Notes: generated by a model not told the origin, from the sequence alone. Counted from the stretch's first letter, positions 26,911 to 35,929 are shown. The stretch: 64,000 nt of DNA from Parapedobacter indicus (GCF_900113765.1 NZ_FOQO01000004.1:1-64000), one strand, 5' to 3'. Numbers and translations are program-made.

Positions 26911-29127
26911 TTATGCTGGCACCTGGCGTGGTTTTTCACGTTCCCAGAAGCGGTGCTGTGCGATTGCTGCCTTAAATTGCGTTGCCAGCATCGCTGTATC
27001 CGCATTAACAATAACCCCTTCCTTCACTACTTCGGAGCTGCCGCCCTCGGGAAGCTTGGGAGCAAAATAAGTAGCTTCCAGTACTTGCAGGGCCTTGGCA
27101 TCTACAGCGATTGCCTTGCAATGCTTGAATGCCTCATTCAAAAAATGGATGGCGTTGGGCTCGCCTTCGATTGTCGCAGCACTGTTTATTCCACCGGGCA
27201 CGTATACTGCGTCGTATAATACAGAGGCTGCTGTCAATAGGCTATGGTGTACGGCGATTTCGGCACCACTTTCAGAAAGCAAAAAGCCTTGCCTCGGCGC
27301 AATGATTTCCACGATGGCTCCGGCGCCCTCCAGATCGGCTCTTACCGCATGCAACGATACATCATCCACACCATCTGCGGCCAACACCGCAATTTTTCGT
27401 GTTGCAATGGTATCTTTGCGGGTATTGGCCATACTCAAAGCTTCGGATTTTGCTAATGAAGATGTGGCCTGTATCGGCTGGTATTCGTTGGGATCAGCGT
27501 CTGCCGGAATACTGTGGTTTAGCGGTTGGCCTGTGTCTTTAGGTATAGACAAACTCAGGGCATAAGCCACCGCAGCCGCCAATGACTGGTCGATTTGCGA
27601 GAGGATAGCGATCATGCGCTTGCGCACCTCGATCGTTTTTACTTTGCCCAATTCGAAGCTGAATGCATCAATCATATGATTCCGCTCCGGCTCGGACTGG
27701 CTGTGGTAAAACAGCCGCGCTTGGCTGAAATGATCGAAGAAACTCTTACTTCTGGCCCGGATTTTACGCCCGTCTATACGTTCGGGATACGAAGTAAAAC
27801 CACCTTCGGCGGCAGGTGCCTGCGCTGGATAACCACCCCCCAAACTATTGGGATTGTAGCTGGACTTTCCCTGGTTAATCATTTGCCGCATGTACCCGTC
27901 ACGCTGATTATTATGCACTTGCGCAAGAGGTCTGTTAATAGGGATTTCCTGGAAATTGGGGCCGCCCAGGCGGATCAGTTGCGTATCGGTGTAGGAAAAC
28001 AGCCGACCTTGCAACAGCGGATCGTTGGTAAAATCTATACCGGGTACAACATGTCCCACGTGGAAGGCCGCCTGCTCTGTTTCCGCAAAAAAGTTGTCCG
28101 GATTGCGGTTCAATGTCAGTTTGCCAACACGCTGTACAGGCACCAGTTCTTCGGGGATGATTTTAGTGGGATCAAGCAGGTCGAACGCAAACCGATGTTC
28201 ATCTGCTTCAGGGACCACCTGTATCCCCAATTCCCACTCGGGGAATGCACCGCTTTCGATCGCATCCCAAAGATCGCGTCTGTGAAAATCAGGGTCCTTT
28301 CCCGAAATGTTCTGCGCTTCATCCCACGCTACGGAGTGCACTCCCAGAAGCGGCTTCCAATGGAATTTCACAAAATTCGATTCGCCCCGTTCATTTATGA
28401 ATCGGAACGTATGTACTCCGAACCCTTCCATCATCCGATAGCTGCGCGGTATCGCGCGGTCGCTCATCAGCCACATGATCATATGTGCCGACTCAGGCAT
28501 CAACGATATAAAATCCCAAAAAGTATCGTGCGCAGACGCTGCCTGCGGTATCTCGTTGTCTGGCTCGGGTTTTACCGCATGTACCAAATCTGGAAATTTT
28601 AAGGCGTCCTGTATGAAAAAAATGGGCATGTTATTACCCACAAGGTCAAAGTTTCCTTGGCGCGTATAGAATTTCACGGCGAAGCCGCGGACGTCCCTGG
28701 CAAGGTCAGTGGATCCCCGCGAACCGGCTACCGTAGAAAAGCGAACAAAGACCGGCGTCTCTAATTCGGCGTCCTGGAGAAAATCTGCTTTGGTTAGATG
28801 TGCCAGCGATTTATACACCTTGAAAATGCCATGTGCTCCCGATCCGCGGGCATGAACTACGCGCTCGGGAATACGTTCGTGATCAAAATGCGTAATTTTC
28901 TCACGCAGAAGGAAGTCTTCCAGTAGAGACGCTCCCCGTTCGCCCGCTTTTAGTGAATCTTGGTCGTTGTTTATTCGTACACCCTGATTAGCAGACATAA
29001 ATTCGCCATCCGATACTTCACGGTTGGGCTGCATCTCTTCGGTCTTTGCATTGGTAGGTTGCCCTTTCTTTATCTCGGGCGGCATCCGCTTGTTATTACC
29101 CGCAACCGGTTTTGTTTTCCTGGCCAT
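26911..29127 (-). CDS. katE: Large-subunit (clade 2) heme catalase
   Basis: 738 aa. Decomposes hydrogen peroxide. The catalase core has distal His92 in RVVHARGSGAHG, the Asn region (DLVGNNMPIFFIQDA) and the proximal heme ligand Tyr379 in RLFSYTDTQ. After a linker (about 560-595) comes the HPII-type C-terminal flavodoxin/DJ-1-like domain (KIAVLAADGVDDVSLHAVRADL), whose nucleophile-elbow Cys is absent (AVDAKALQ), as usual for this clade. Length and N-terminal extension fit the KatE/HPII type. Divergent from an ankyrin-repeat gene. Confidence 0.97.
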   Translation of the reverse strand: MARKTKPVAGNNKRMPPEIKKGQPTNAKTEEMQPNREVSDGEFMSANQGVRINNDQDSLKAGERGASLLEDFLLREKITHFDHERIPERVVHARGSGAHGIFKVYKSLAHLTKADFLQDAELETPVFVRFSTVAGSRGSTDLARDVRGFAVKFYTRQGNFDLVGNNMPIFFIQDALKFPDLVHAVKPEPDNEIPQAASAHDTFWDFISLMPESAHMIMWLMSDRAIPRSYRMMEGFGVHTFRFINERGESNFVKFHWKPLLGVHSVAWDEAQNISGKDPDFHRRDLWDAIESGAFPEWELGIQVVPEADEHRFAFDLLDPTKIIPEELVPVQRVGKLTLNRNPDNFFAETEQAAFHVGHVVPGIDFTNDPLLQGRLFSYTDTQLIRLGGPNFQEIPINRPLAQVHNNQRDGYMRQMINQGKSSYNPNSLGGGYPAQAPAAEGGFTSYPERIDGRKIRARSKSFFDHFSQARLFYHSQSEPERNHMIDAFSFELGKVKTIEVRKRMIAILSQIDQSLAAAVAYALSLSIPKDTGQPLNHSIPADADPNEYQPIQATSSLAKSEALSMANTRKDTIATRKIAVLAADGVDDVSLHAVRADLEGAGAIVEIIAPRQGFLLSESGAEIAVHHSLLTAASVLYDAVYVPGGINSAATIEGEPNAIHFLNEAFKHCKAIAVDAKALQVLEATYFAPKLPEGGSSEVVKEGVIVNADTAMLATQFKAAIAQHRFWEREKPRQVPA

Positions 29128-29212
29128 ATTGTTTCGTTAGTTTGTCTGTAAATAGGCTTACACGTTAGCCTTGTCATGGATACTTGACTACCCTTTTTTA
29201 GCGCATTATTCT

Positions 29213-29236
29213 AACAAATGCGACTTGTCATTTGTT
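29213..29236. promoter_or_regulatory. Dyad-symmetric site between catalase and ankyrin genes
   Basis: AACAAATG and CATTTGTT form 8-bp inverted repeats separated by 8 bases (centre-to-centre 16). No T-tract follows, so a regulator site is more likely than a terminator. It is in the 220-base divergent intergenic region; no clean TAnnTTTG element is seen for either gene. Confidence 0.35.
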
Positions 29237-29347
29237 TTCCCTTTTTGAGCGTTGTTCAATGAGAATGCAAAAACTTTTATGGCTATTTGTTGGTTAAGCA
29301 TAACAACGGTCAGTACACGTGTTAATAAACGCAGAAAATATAGAACA

Positions 29348-29854
29348 ATGGAAAACGTCAACGATTACGTTATACCCGCAGCGCGGCTAGGAGATGCAGC
29401 AATAATCCGTGAATTGATAGAGCAAGGTGCAGACGTCAATGTCCGAAATGAGCTCGGTCACACGCCCTTAATTATTGCTTGCTATCACGGCCATTACGAG
29501 ATCGCAAGGTTACTCTTAGCAACAGGTTCGGATGTCAACGCCAGCGATAATGGCGGCAACACGGCGTTGATGGGAGTATCGTTTAAAGGCTATGCAGACT
29601 TGACAGAATTACTCATCCATCACGGAGCCGACCTGAACGCACAACATGGAAACGGCGGTTCCGCACTCATGTTTGCTGTTATGTTTGGTAGGAATGCGGT
29701 AGCAAAACTGCTTCTGGAAAACGGTGCGGATCATACGTTACGTGATATACGCGGTTTAACGGCAGCGGATCACGCCAACCAGCAGGGTAATGTGGAAGCA
29801 GAACGGCTTATCCACGCCTTTTCAATACAGCCAGAGCATAAAGACGTATATTAA
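29348..29854 (+). CDS. Ankyrin-repeat protein
   Basis: 168 aa from ATG 29348; the ORF extends back to a TTG at 29252, but those 32 residues are unlike the repeats. About four ankyrin repeats: IIRELIEQGADVNVRNELGHTPL, ARLLLATGSDVNASDNGGNTAL, ELLIHHGADLNAQHGNGGSAL, KLLLENGADHTLRDIRGLTA. No signal peptide, so probably cytoplasmic. Ankyrin proteins encoded beside catalases are known from other bacteria (AnkB/KatB in Pseudomonas, Cj1386/KatA in Campylobacter) and support catalase activity there; a similar role here is inference. Its stop overlaps the convergent VOC gene by 4 bases. Confidence 0.88.
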   Translation: MENVNDYVIPAARLGDAAIIRELIEQGADVNVRNELGHTPLIIACYHGHYEIARLLLATGSDVNASDNGGNTALMGVSFKGYADLTELLIHHGADLNAQHGNGGSALMFAVMFGRNAVAKLLLENGADHTLRDIRGLTAADHANQQGNVEAERLIHAFSIQPEHKDVY

Positions 29855-30228
29855 AATTGATCCTTATCCGATTCTGCGGGCTGCCCGAATGTCAGCAAGT
29901 TGCTATCGGGATCGAGTAGGGAGAATTCCCGCTGTCCCCAAGGTTTAATTTCCAACGGCCCGGCGGAATGGATGTCCACCTGATTGGCTAGCAGGAACCG
30001 GTACCATTCTTCGATGTCATTTGTTCGGATATAGACCTGTCCGTAATTCTCTTTCGGGTCAAGCGCCTCGAACTTAAAAAAATGGATCTGGATGTCGTCC
30101 TTTTGCACCATCAGGTAGTCGTCGTAGTTGGGGCTACCGAACAGTCGGAAATCCAGTTTGTTGATGTAGTAGTCCAGCGTGACCGCTTTGTTCCGCATAG
30201 GTAATTTGGGGACGATGTCATTAAGCAT
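29851..30228 (-). CDS. VOC-superfamily protein (glyoxalase/bleomycin-resistance-like)
   Basis: 125 aa from ATG 30228 (MLNDIVPKLPMRNKAV); the ORF extends to 30264 but includes the predicted promoter. Single betaalphabetabetabeta pair arrangement: NKAVTLDYYINKLDFRLFG, DDIQIHFFKFE, GQVYIRTNDIEEWYRFL, then GQREFSLLDPDSNLLTFGQP. This matches bleomycin-resistance-type VOC proteins; the Glu of REFSLLDPDSN-like motifs is often a ligand. Enzymatic role unknown. A perfect Fnr-type box lies upstream. Confidence 0.85.
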   Translation of the reverse strand: MLNDIVPKLPMRNKAVTLDYYINKLDFRLFGSPNYDDYLMVQKDDIQIHFFKFEALDPKENYGQVYIRTNDIEEWYRFLLANQVDIHSAGPLEIKPWGQREFSLLDPDSNLLTFGQPAESDKDQF

Positions 30229-30252
30229 ATTGATTTCAATTAGTAACTGCCA

Positions 30253-30260
30253 CAAAGGTG
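30253..30260 (-). promoter_or_regulatory. Candidate -7 element of the VOC gene (CACCTTTG)
   Basis: One mismatch to TAnnTTTG, 24 bases before the ATG at 30228. The expected -33 position is occupied by the Fnr-type box rather than by TTTG, as in activator-dependent promoters. Confidence 0.4.
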
Positions 30261-30283
30261 GCATTTTCCACCCAGAATCCTAC

Positions 30284-30297
30284 TTGATTGAAATCAA
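30284..30297. promoter_or_regulatory. Fnr-type box TTGAT-N4-ATCAA
   Basis: TTGATTGAAATCAA is an exact match to the classical Fnr consensus. Its centre is about 40 bases upstream of the start point predicted from the -7 element of the VOC gene, the spacing of a class II activator site. The neighbouring Crp/Fnr regulator has the matching recognition-helix residues (see its entry). Confidence 0.6.
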
Positions 30298-30305
30298 GAA
30301 ATCAA

Positions 30306-30866
30306 TTAAATGGCGGCCCGTACCCGGCTCAGGGTCTCGGGTGTAATCTTCAGATACGAAGCGATGTACTTCAAGGGGAATATCTGGATCAACTGCGGTT
30401 TGTCGTCTAGGACACGGTGATATTTTTCAGCGGGTGTCATCGCGTTATCGTAAAATTCTGCCCGCAGCGTGGATACTTGCAGTAGTTTCGCCAATTGCAG
30501 AAACGCGGGCGACAAAGCGATCAGTCGGTGCAGGGATTGAATGGTCAACACCAAGAGTTCGCTGTTCTCATAGGCTGCTATGGTTTCGTTCGACGGCTGT
30601 TGCGATATGAAACTGAGTTGGTTAACTACACAATCTCCAGCTAGGTGCAGATCGATAATGTTTGGATCCGCATCGGTTTTCCGGAATTGATAGCATGCAC
30701 CGGTTAACAGGAATAAGAAGGCATTGCAAACCTGTCCAGCCGCAAGCAGCGTCTCCTGTTTGTTAACTTTCAGGAACGCACAATGTTCACCGATTAGGGC
30801 CGACTGTTGCTGAGAAAAGTCTCCAATACCTTTCAGCGCCCTGTTTAATGTTTGTTGGTGATTCAT
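30306..30866 (-). CDS. Crp/Fnr-family transcription regulator
   Basis: 186 aa. N-terminal cyclic-nucleotide-binding-like beta-barrel (KQETLLAAGQVCNAFLFLLTGACYQF, then LSFISQQPSNETIAAYENSELLVL), a dimer helix, and a C-terminal helix-turn-helix FPLKYIASYLKITPETLSRVRAAI. The recognition helix ETLSR has the E-x-x-S-R pattern by which Fnr contacts TTGAT. There is no N-terminal Cys cluster of the Fnr [4Fe-4S] type and no clear cAMP pocket, so the signal is unknown. Same strand as, and upstream of, the VOC gene. Confidence 0.9.
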   Translation of the reverse strand: MNHQQTLNRALKGIGDFSQQQSALIGEHCAFLKVNKQETLLAAGQVCNAFLFLLTGACYQFRKTDADPNIIDLHLAGDCVVNQLSFISQQPSNETIAAYENSELLVLTIQSLHRLIALSPAFLQLAKLLQVSTLRAEFYDNAMTPAEKYHRVLDDKPQLIQIFPLKYIASYLKITPETLSRVRAAI

Positions 30867-31090
30867 ACCTAAGTTTACCGATTTTAACTGGCATTAAAGA
30901 TACTAAACGTTTTGGACGGACAGACTGGATACTGCCACATCTCATTTCACCGTAAGACAACTTGCGAAGGATTTTGTTTTCGATAATCAATAGGCCATAA
31001 CATATCCATAACAATACATACCTTTATCCTGCAATAACGCTGTAATTGGGCAACGGCAAAACCTTTTACTATTCGGGCGGTTAACTTGGT

Positions 31091-31327
31091 ATGGAATATG
31101 AATTTAACGATATTCCGGTAGAGATTGACGGCGAAGCGCATGCCGTTGATTACCGGTATAGGGAAAGCGGGAAATATGGGCTGGCATGTTACATTACCTC
31201 TGAAGGAAAGCAACTCGTGGTCGACGAGGATTTTGAGGTGCTGGAGAGTACGATGCCGAAGCATTGGAAGCAACCCATGATCGATAGGTTGGTGGCGTTG
31301 CTGGCTGTGCGGAGGCGAAACGTGTAA
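31091..31327 (+). CDS. Small conserved-type hypothetical protein
   Basis: 78 aa, not recognised. Acidic N-terminal half with alternating polar/hydrophobic residues that would form a small beta-sheet (EFNDIPVEIDGEAHAV, YGLACYITSEGKQLVV), then a helix ending in a basic tail (LLAVRRRNV). No signal peptide. It is convergent with the outer-membrane protein gene, ending 4 bases before that gene's stop. The tight convergent spacing and sensible start argue that it is real; function unknown. Confidence 0.55.
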   Translation: MEYEFNDIPVEIDGEAHAVDYRYRESGKYGLACYITSEGKQLVVDEDFEVLESTMPKHWKQPMIDRLVALLAVRRRNV

Positions 31328-31330
31328 GAC

Positions 31331-31939
31331 TTAAAAGGAGTAGCTCAGGCCAACTTGGAATACGCGGTTGAGTGAAACATCATCCGGATCATCAAATATA
31401 CCCAAAAAATAGTCGTTATTAAATGCATCCAATAATCCGGTTTTGAAGCGACCTTCCACCGTCAGGCCGAATGGCAACGTATAACCAAGCCCAAGCGCAA
31501 TCCCCAAGTCTACTCCTCCATAATCGTCATCCTCGAAATCAATACGGGGAAAATTCTTTCCGATTTTCACATCAAGTGACGGTCCAACTAATCCATGAAA
31601 TCCTTCTACGAAATAGAATTTATTGATCACACCCAACGAGAGGTATTGAATCGTTACATTTTCCTCCTTATTCGGTTCCCCGGTATCCTCATCTACAAAG
31701 ACAACATTATTTGCTCCCTGTCGCGTATAGGTCAACTCAGGCTGTAGTGTATATCGTTGGGCCAGATTGAGGCTAAGGATACCTCCTGCATAAAAATCTG
31801 CCTTGAAATCAGCATGGATATTGCTTAAGGTCGTTACATTGACTCCGGCGCGTATGCCAGGTGAGACCCGTTTTTGCGCATACAATGGTGCGGCCGCAAG
31901 TATTGCGACCGCCACCAATAAAAATGCATTTCTATTCAT
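31331..31939 (-). CDS. Outer-membrane beta-barrel protein, PorT/OmpW-like size class
   Basis: 202 aa with a signal peptide (residues 1-21, ending APLYA-Q). Repeating amphipathic strands typical of an eight-stranded barrel: VSPGIRAGVNVTTLSN, QRYTLQPELTYTRQGAN, IQYLSLGVINKFYFV, GYTLPFGLTVEGRFKTG, and the C-terminal strand FQVGLSYSF ending in Phe. This is the pattern of the Bacteroidota 'porin family/outer membrane beta-barrel' (PorT-like) proteins. No enzymatic function expected. Cotranscribed with the next gene upstream (16-base gap). Confidence 0.85.
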   Translation of the reverse strand: MNRNAFLLVAVAILAAAPLYAQKRVSPGIRAGVNVTTLSNIHADFKADFYAGGILSLNLAQRYTLQPELTYTRQGANNVVFVDEDTGEPNKEENVTIQYLSLGVINKFYFVEGFHGLVGPSLDVKIGKNFPRIDFEDDDYGGVDLGIALGLGYTLPFGLTVEGRFKTGLLDAFNNDYFLGIFDDPDDVSLNRVFQVGLSYSF

Positions 31940-31955
31940 CAGAAATCCGAGTCGG

Positions 31956-32462
31956 TTAGTTTAAGGTAAACTTAAATCCTAACGAGAAGCGTGCCGGTTC
32001 AAAATCGCTGTTATTGGTCAGGTTCCACCACGGTTTCCAATCAAAATGAAAAGCTAGGGGCGCAGAGGGAATTTTGAACTCCAATCCTACCGCCGGACGA
32101 AGTGCAAAAAAAGTTTCGTTACCATCCCAGTCGTCGTCGCCAAACCACCAACGGCCATTGTCTATAAAGGCCAATTGTGGGCCAATACCTACATACCAGC
32201 TCAAGCCATTTGCACCGCTGATGGCTTGGTTGTACGAATAGTCTACGCCTAGTATGGTAATGTCATTACCAAATAATACCTGTGCATTGCCCGCATTCGT
32301 AGCATCAAAAAAATGCTTAACCTGCGGTCCCACCAACGTCGGACCGTCCCCAAGATCAATTCCCAAACCTAATGCGGTTCTGTAGCGACTTTGCGCAGTT
32401 GCGTCCTGCATGCCTACCGTCAGAATCGAAGCGACCAAAAAGAGTAAAAATAAGTTTTTCAT
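31956..32462 (-). CDS. Small outer-membrane beta-barrel protein
   Basis: 168 aa with a signal peptide (residues 1-23, ending ATAQ). Glycine-rich amphipathic strands (SRYRTALGLGIDLGDG, LSWYVGIGPQLAFID, RPAVGLEFKIPSAPLAFHFDWKPWW, FSLGFKFTLN) suggest a small barrel. Function not recognised. First gene of a two-gene operon; divergent from secDF. The 287 bases between them hold the secDF -7 element and nothing else that I can identify. Confidence 0.75.
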   Translation of the reverse strand: MKNLFLLFLVASILTVGMQDATAQSRYRTALGLGIDLGDGPTLVGPQVKHFFDATNAGNAQVLFGNDITILGVDYSYNQAISGANGLSWYVGIGPQLAFIDNGRWWFGDDDWDGNETFFALRPAVGLEFKIPSAPLAFHFDWKPWWNLTNNSDFEPARFSLGFKFTLN

Positions 32463-32682
32463 CTGTATAATTGTTTTTTTAACTATAATGAAGCTTGCAT
32501 GGATTATTGATGCCCTTTATGAATGGCAATTCAAGTACGCAAGCACACCGCTGATAGTAAGCAAATAGTTTGCCAAACTCATCCTTCTTACGACGGCGGC
32601 CAGCGTTGCTCAACCCCATTCCGACCACAAAACAGCCTTGTTAATAAACTGTAAAATACACTTTCATTATACAAAAATTTTA

Positions 32683-32690
32683 TACCTTTG
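32683..32690 (+). promoter_or_regulatory. secDF -7 element (TACCTTTG)
   Basis: Exact TAnnTTTG match 60 bases before the secDF ATG. The -33 region has only a TTTC-like match (about 32661-32665), so the call rests on the -7 element and position. Confidence 0.45.
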
Positions 32691-32749
32691 CCGTCTTAAC
32701 TAAATTTTGTAAGGAAATAGATAGATTAATACTAAGCTAACGTAAGAAC

Positions 32750-35700
32750 ATGCAAGGTAAAGGGCTGATTAAATTTTTGGTGGTAGTAGTCACGATCGCG
32801 TGCCTCTATTCCCTATCGTTCACATTCGTCACCCGCAAGGTGGAACGGGATGCCGCGGCGTATGCCAAAGGTGATTTTGCGAAAGAGAAGGCATATTTGG
32901 ATTCCATGGCCGGGGAAGTGGTGTACAATTTAGGTATTGCCAAATACACCTACCGTGAGGCGAAAGGAAATGAAATCGCTTTGGGATTGGATTTGAAGGG
33001 CGGCATGAACGTGACGATGGAAGTGTCGTTGCAGGAATTGGTGCGTAACCTAGCTAACAACCCAAAAGACGAGAACTTCAATAAAGCGCTGGAAAATGCG
33101 AATGTTCGGAGTAGAACCAGCCAAAGCGGATACGTAAGTCTCTTTGTCGAGGAATTTAAAAAACTTAGTCCAAACGCAACGTTAGCAAGCTTTTTTGCCA
33201 CAAAAGATAACAGTGCTTATGTGACAGCAAACAGCACGGATAGTCAGGTGGAGAGTTTCCTCCAACGGGAGTCTACCAACGCCATCGACAATTCATTCAA
33301 AGTGTTGCGCACCCGTATTGATAAATTTGGCGTTACTTCACCCAATATTCAATTACAGCAGGGAACCAACCGCATCCTTATTGAACTGCCTGGCGTTACG
33401 GACGAAGATCGTGTGCGGAAACTTCTGCAGGGCTCTGCAAGGTTGGAGTTCTGGGAGACTTATCACAATGTGGAAATTTATCCAATGCTGGAAAACGTAA
33501 ACGGTGCATTGGCGGCCACATTGAAAGAAACAGAAAAAGCGACCGGAACTACTGCCGATACAACCCAGGCAGATAGTACAGATGCAGGTCTGTTGGCGAC
33601 ATTGGGGGCAAGCCAAGACTCGCTGGATGCTTCGGATTCCTCAGCCAACCAACTGGCGCTCCAAAACCCATTGTTTAACGTCTTGCGTCCGGCCACGGCC
33701 ATGGGACCAAACAACCAACCCATGTTGGCGCCGGGACCCATCGTCGGATATGCGCAATTGCGGGATACAGCCAAAGTAAATCGCTACTTAGCAAGCTCGG
33801 CGGTAAAACAGATTATTCCGGCAAACGTTAAGTTGCTCTGGGGCGTAAAACCCAACCCGCAAACGCCGGAGCAATTGGAACTGTATGCCGTTAAGCCGAG
33901 TGGCGTAGATGCAGGTCCTATCTTAGGAGGCAATGTGATCACGGATGCAAAAGATGATTTTGATCCGCAGTCTAATAGCCCCATGGTAACCATGTACATG
34001 AACAGCGAAGGTGCCCGCGAATGGCGAAGGATTACTGCTACAGCGTCTGCCGACGCCAACAATAAGCAAGCCATCGCCATCGTCCTCGACGGTGTCGTGT
34101 ACTCCGCTCCCACCGTACAGGGCGAAATACCCAATGGCGTTTCCCAGATTACCGGAAACTTCACCATTGAAGACACGAAAGACCTCGCCAATGTGCTGAA
34201 GGCGGGACGCCTACCAACTACTGCTAAAATCGTGGAAGAAGCGGTTGTCGGGCCATCTTTAGGACAAGCTGCCATAGATGCTGGTATCAATTCGTCAGTT
34301 ATTGGCCTGTTGGTTGTCTTAATTTTTATGATTGTCTATTACAATCGGGCCGGATTGGTTGCAAACATTGCTGTTGTTTTCAACGTCTTTTTCATCATGG
34401 GTGTGTTGGCGTCACTTAACGCGGTCTTAACTCTCCCTGGAATTGCGGGTATTGTGCTTACAATCGGCACGGCGGTAGATGCAAACGTGCTAATTTATGA
34501 GCGGATCCGTGAGGAATTGAGGCTCGGAAAATCGATCCGGCAGGCGATTTCCGATGGGTATCAACATGCCATGTCGTCCATCCTGGATTCGCAGATAACA
34601 ACCTTTTTGACGGGTGCCATCCTTTTCTTCTTCGGAAGCGGCCCGATTCTCGGATTTGCGACTACGTTAATGATTGGTATTATCACTTCACTATTTACTT
34701 CGATATTTATTTCGCGGATTATCTTCGAATGGATGCTTACCAAGGGTTGGTCGATTACCGTATCCCGTCCTTGGAGTAACCACACATTTCAAAATGCCAA
34801 CTACGGATTCGTTCGAAACCGGAGGAAGTTTTACGTTATATCTGCGGCAGTTGTCCTTATCGGAATTATTTCCATCTTTACCAAAGGGTTTAGCTTAGGA
34901 GTAGACTTCCAGGGCGGAAGAACTTATACCGTTCGTTTTGAACAACCGGTCAATCTGGAAGAAGTCCGGTCGAATCTGAACGAGGCGTTTGAAATGAACA
35001 CCGAAGTAAAAACGTTTGGTGGCGATAGTCAGGTGCGCGTTACGACCGCTTATCAAATCGAAGAGACAAGCGACGAAGCTGATCAGGCAGTCTTGGAAAA
35101 ATTGAATAGCGGACTCGCCAAGATTCAGGGAAATGACTACGAAATTGCCAGTTCGCAAAAGGTAGGTCCTACCATTGCAAACGATATGAAAACAAGAGCC
35201 ATTTATGCTGGCATTGCATCAATCGTTGTCATTGCGCTCTATATCTTACTTCGTTTCCGCAAGTGGCAGTTTAGTGTAGCTGCTGCGATTACCACGGTTC
35301 ATGATATCGTAATCATCCTCGCATTGTTTTCGATCTTGGATGGCATCGTGCCGTTTGCTTTAGACGTTGATCAACATTTTGTCGCCGCCATACTAACGGT
35401 AGTTGGGTATTCCATTAATGACACCGTGGTGGTATTCGACCGTCTACGTGAATACCTGGGACTATCCAAATATAAAAAGGAAGATGAAGGTGAAACAATT
35501 AACCTCGCCATCAATAAAACATTAAGCCGGACCGTGATCACGTCGTTGACTGTTATTTTTGTCTTAGGGGTTCTGTTTGTCTTTGGCGGTGAAGTGATCA
35601 GAGGTTTTTCGTTTGCCATCTTAGTCGGTATCATTGTAGCAACCTATTCGTCCATATTTCTGGCTGCTCCGTTGATCGCCGATTTGGATACTAAAAAACT

Positions 35701-35761
35701 AGACGAGTCACCTGCGGCAGACCCGAGAAGTAAGGCGCCGCTGAAACCCGCAAAAGCCTAA
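32750..35761 (+). CDS. secDF: Fused protein translocase subunit SecDF
   Basis: 1003 aa, a fusion of SecD and SecF, as is usual in Bacteroidota. It uses proton motive force to complete Sec-dependent export. SecD half: transmembrane helix 1 (10-30), the motif ALGLDLKGGMNV, the P1 head (about 170-480, with RIDKFGVTSPNIQLQQGTNRILIELPG), then five helices with GIAGIVLTIGTAVDANVLIYERIREE. SecF half: LGVDFQGGRTYTVRF, and ILTVVGYSINDTVVVFDRLRE near 870-890. An insertion rich in Thr, Ala and Ser at about 260-300 (TGTTADTTQADSTDAG) is low-complexity. Followed by a terminator. Confidence 0.98.
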   Translation: MQGKGLIKFLVVVVTIACLYSLSFTFVTRKVERDAAAYAKGDFAKEKAYLDSMAGEVVYNLGIAKYTYREAKGNEIALGLDLKGGMNVTMEVSLQELVRNLANNPKDENFNKALENANVRSRTSQSGYVSLFVEEFKKLSPNATLASFFATKDNSAYVTANSTDSQVESFLQRESTNAIDNSFKVLRTRIDKFGVTSPNIQLQQGTNRILIELPGVTDEDRVRKLLQGSARLEFWETYHNVEIYPMLENVNGALAATLKETEKATGTTADTTQADSTDAGLLATLGASQDSLDASDSSANQLALQNPLFNVLRPATAMGPNNQPMLAPGPIVGYAQLRDTAKVNRYLASSAVKQIIPANVKLLWGVKPNPQTPEQLELYAVKPSGVDAGPILGGNVITDAKDDFDPQSNSPMVTMYMNSEGAREWRRITATASADANNKQAIAIVLDGVVYSAPTVQGEIPNGVSQITGNFTIEDTKDLANVLKAGRLPTTAKIVEEAVVGPSLGQAAIDAGINSSVIGLLVVLIFMIVYYNRAGLVANIAVVFNVFFIMGVLASLNAVLTLPGIAGIVLTIGTAVDANVLIYERIREELRLGKSIRQAISDGYQHAMSSILDSQITTFLTGAILFFFGSGPILGFATTLMIGIITSLFTSIFISRIIFEWMLTKGWSITVSRPWSNHTFQNANYGFVRNRRKFYVISAAVVLIGIISIFTKGFSLGVDFQGGRTYTVRFEQPVNLEEVRSNLNEAFEMNTEVKTFGGDSQVRVTTAYQIEETSDEADQAVLEKLNSGLAKIQGNDYEIASSQKVGPTIANDMKTRAIYAGIASIVVIALYILLRFRKWQFSVAAAITTVHDIVIILALFSILDGIVPFALDVDQHFVAAILTVVGYSINDTVVVFDRLREYLGLSKYKKEDEGETINLAINKTLSRTVITSLTVIFVLGVLFVFGGEVIRGFSFAILVGIIVATYSSIFLAAPLIADLDTKKLDESPAADPRSKAPLKPAKA

Positions 35762-35786
35762 TCTAATTGAGTATCTCATAAAAGAT

Positions 35787-35824
35787 AAAGAGGTTGCTGA
35801 ACAACACAGCAGCCTCTTTTTTTT
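35787..35824 (+). terminator. secDF terminator
   Basis: Stem AAAGAGGTTGCTG / CAGCAGCCTCTTT with one G-T pair and a 7-base loop, followed by eight T. Lies 26 bases after the secDF stop. Confidence 0.85.
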
Positions 35825-35855
35825 GAATAACAAGTGCCATTCCCGAATATAATTC

Positions 35856-35863
35856 TATTTTTG
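35856..35863 (+). promoter_or_regulatory. Candidate -7 element of the symporter gene (TATTTTTG)
   Basis: Exact TAnnTTTG match between the secDF terminator and the symporter ATG at 35930, giving a leader of about 60 bases. No TTTG at the correct -33 spacing. Confidence 0.4.
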
Positions 35864-35929
35864 TGGCACTGCTGTTCATAAAAATTATTCGTTAATCGTT
35901 GCAGTATTACCTAAAAGCTAGTTATCTGA

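Noticed and set aside
27595-28602. A 335-codon plus-strand ORF opposite the catalase gene
   Set aside because: It is fully antisense to a well-conserved catalase, its translation shows no recognisable motif, and its length is explained by codon bias on the other strand.
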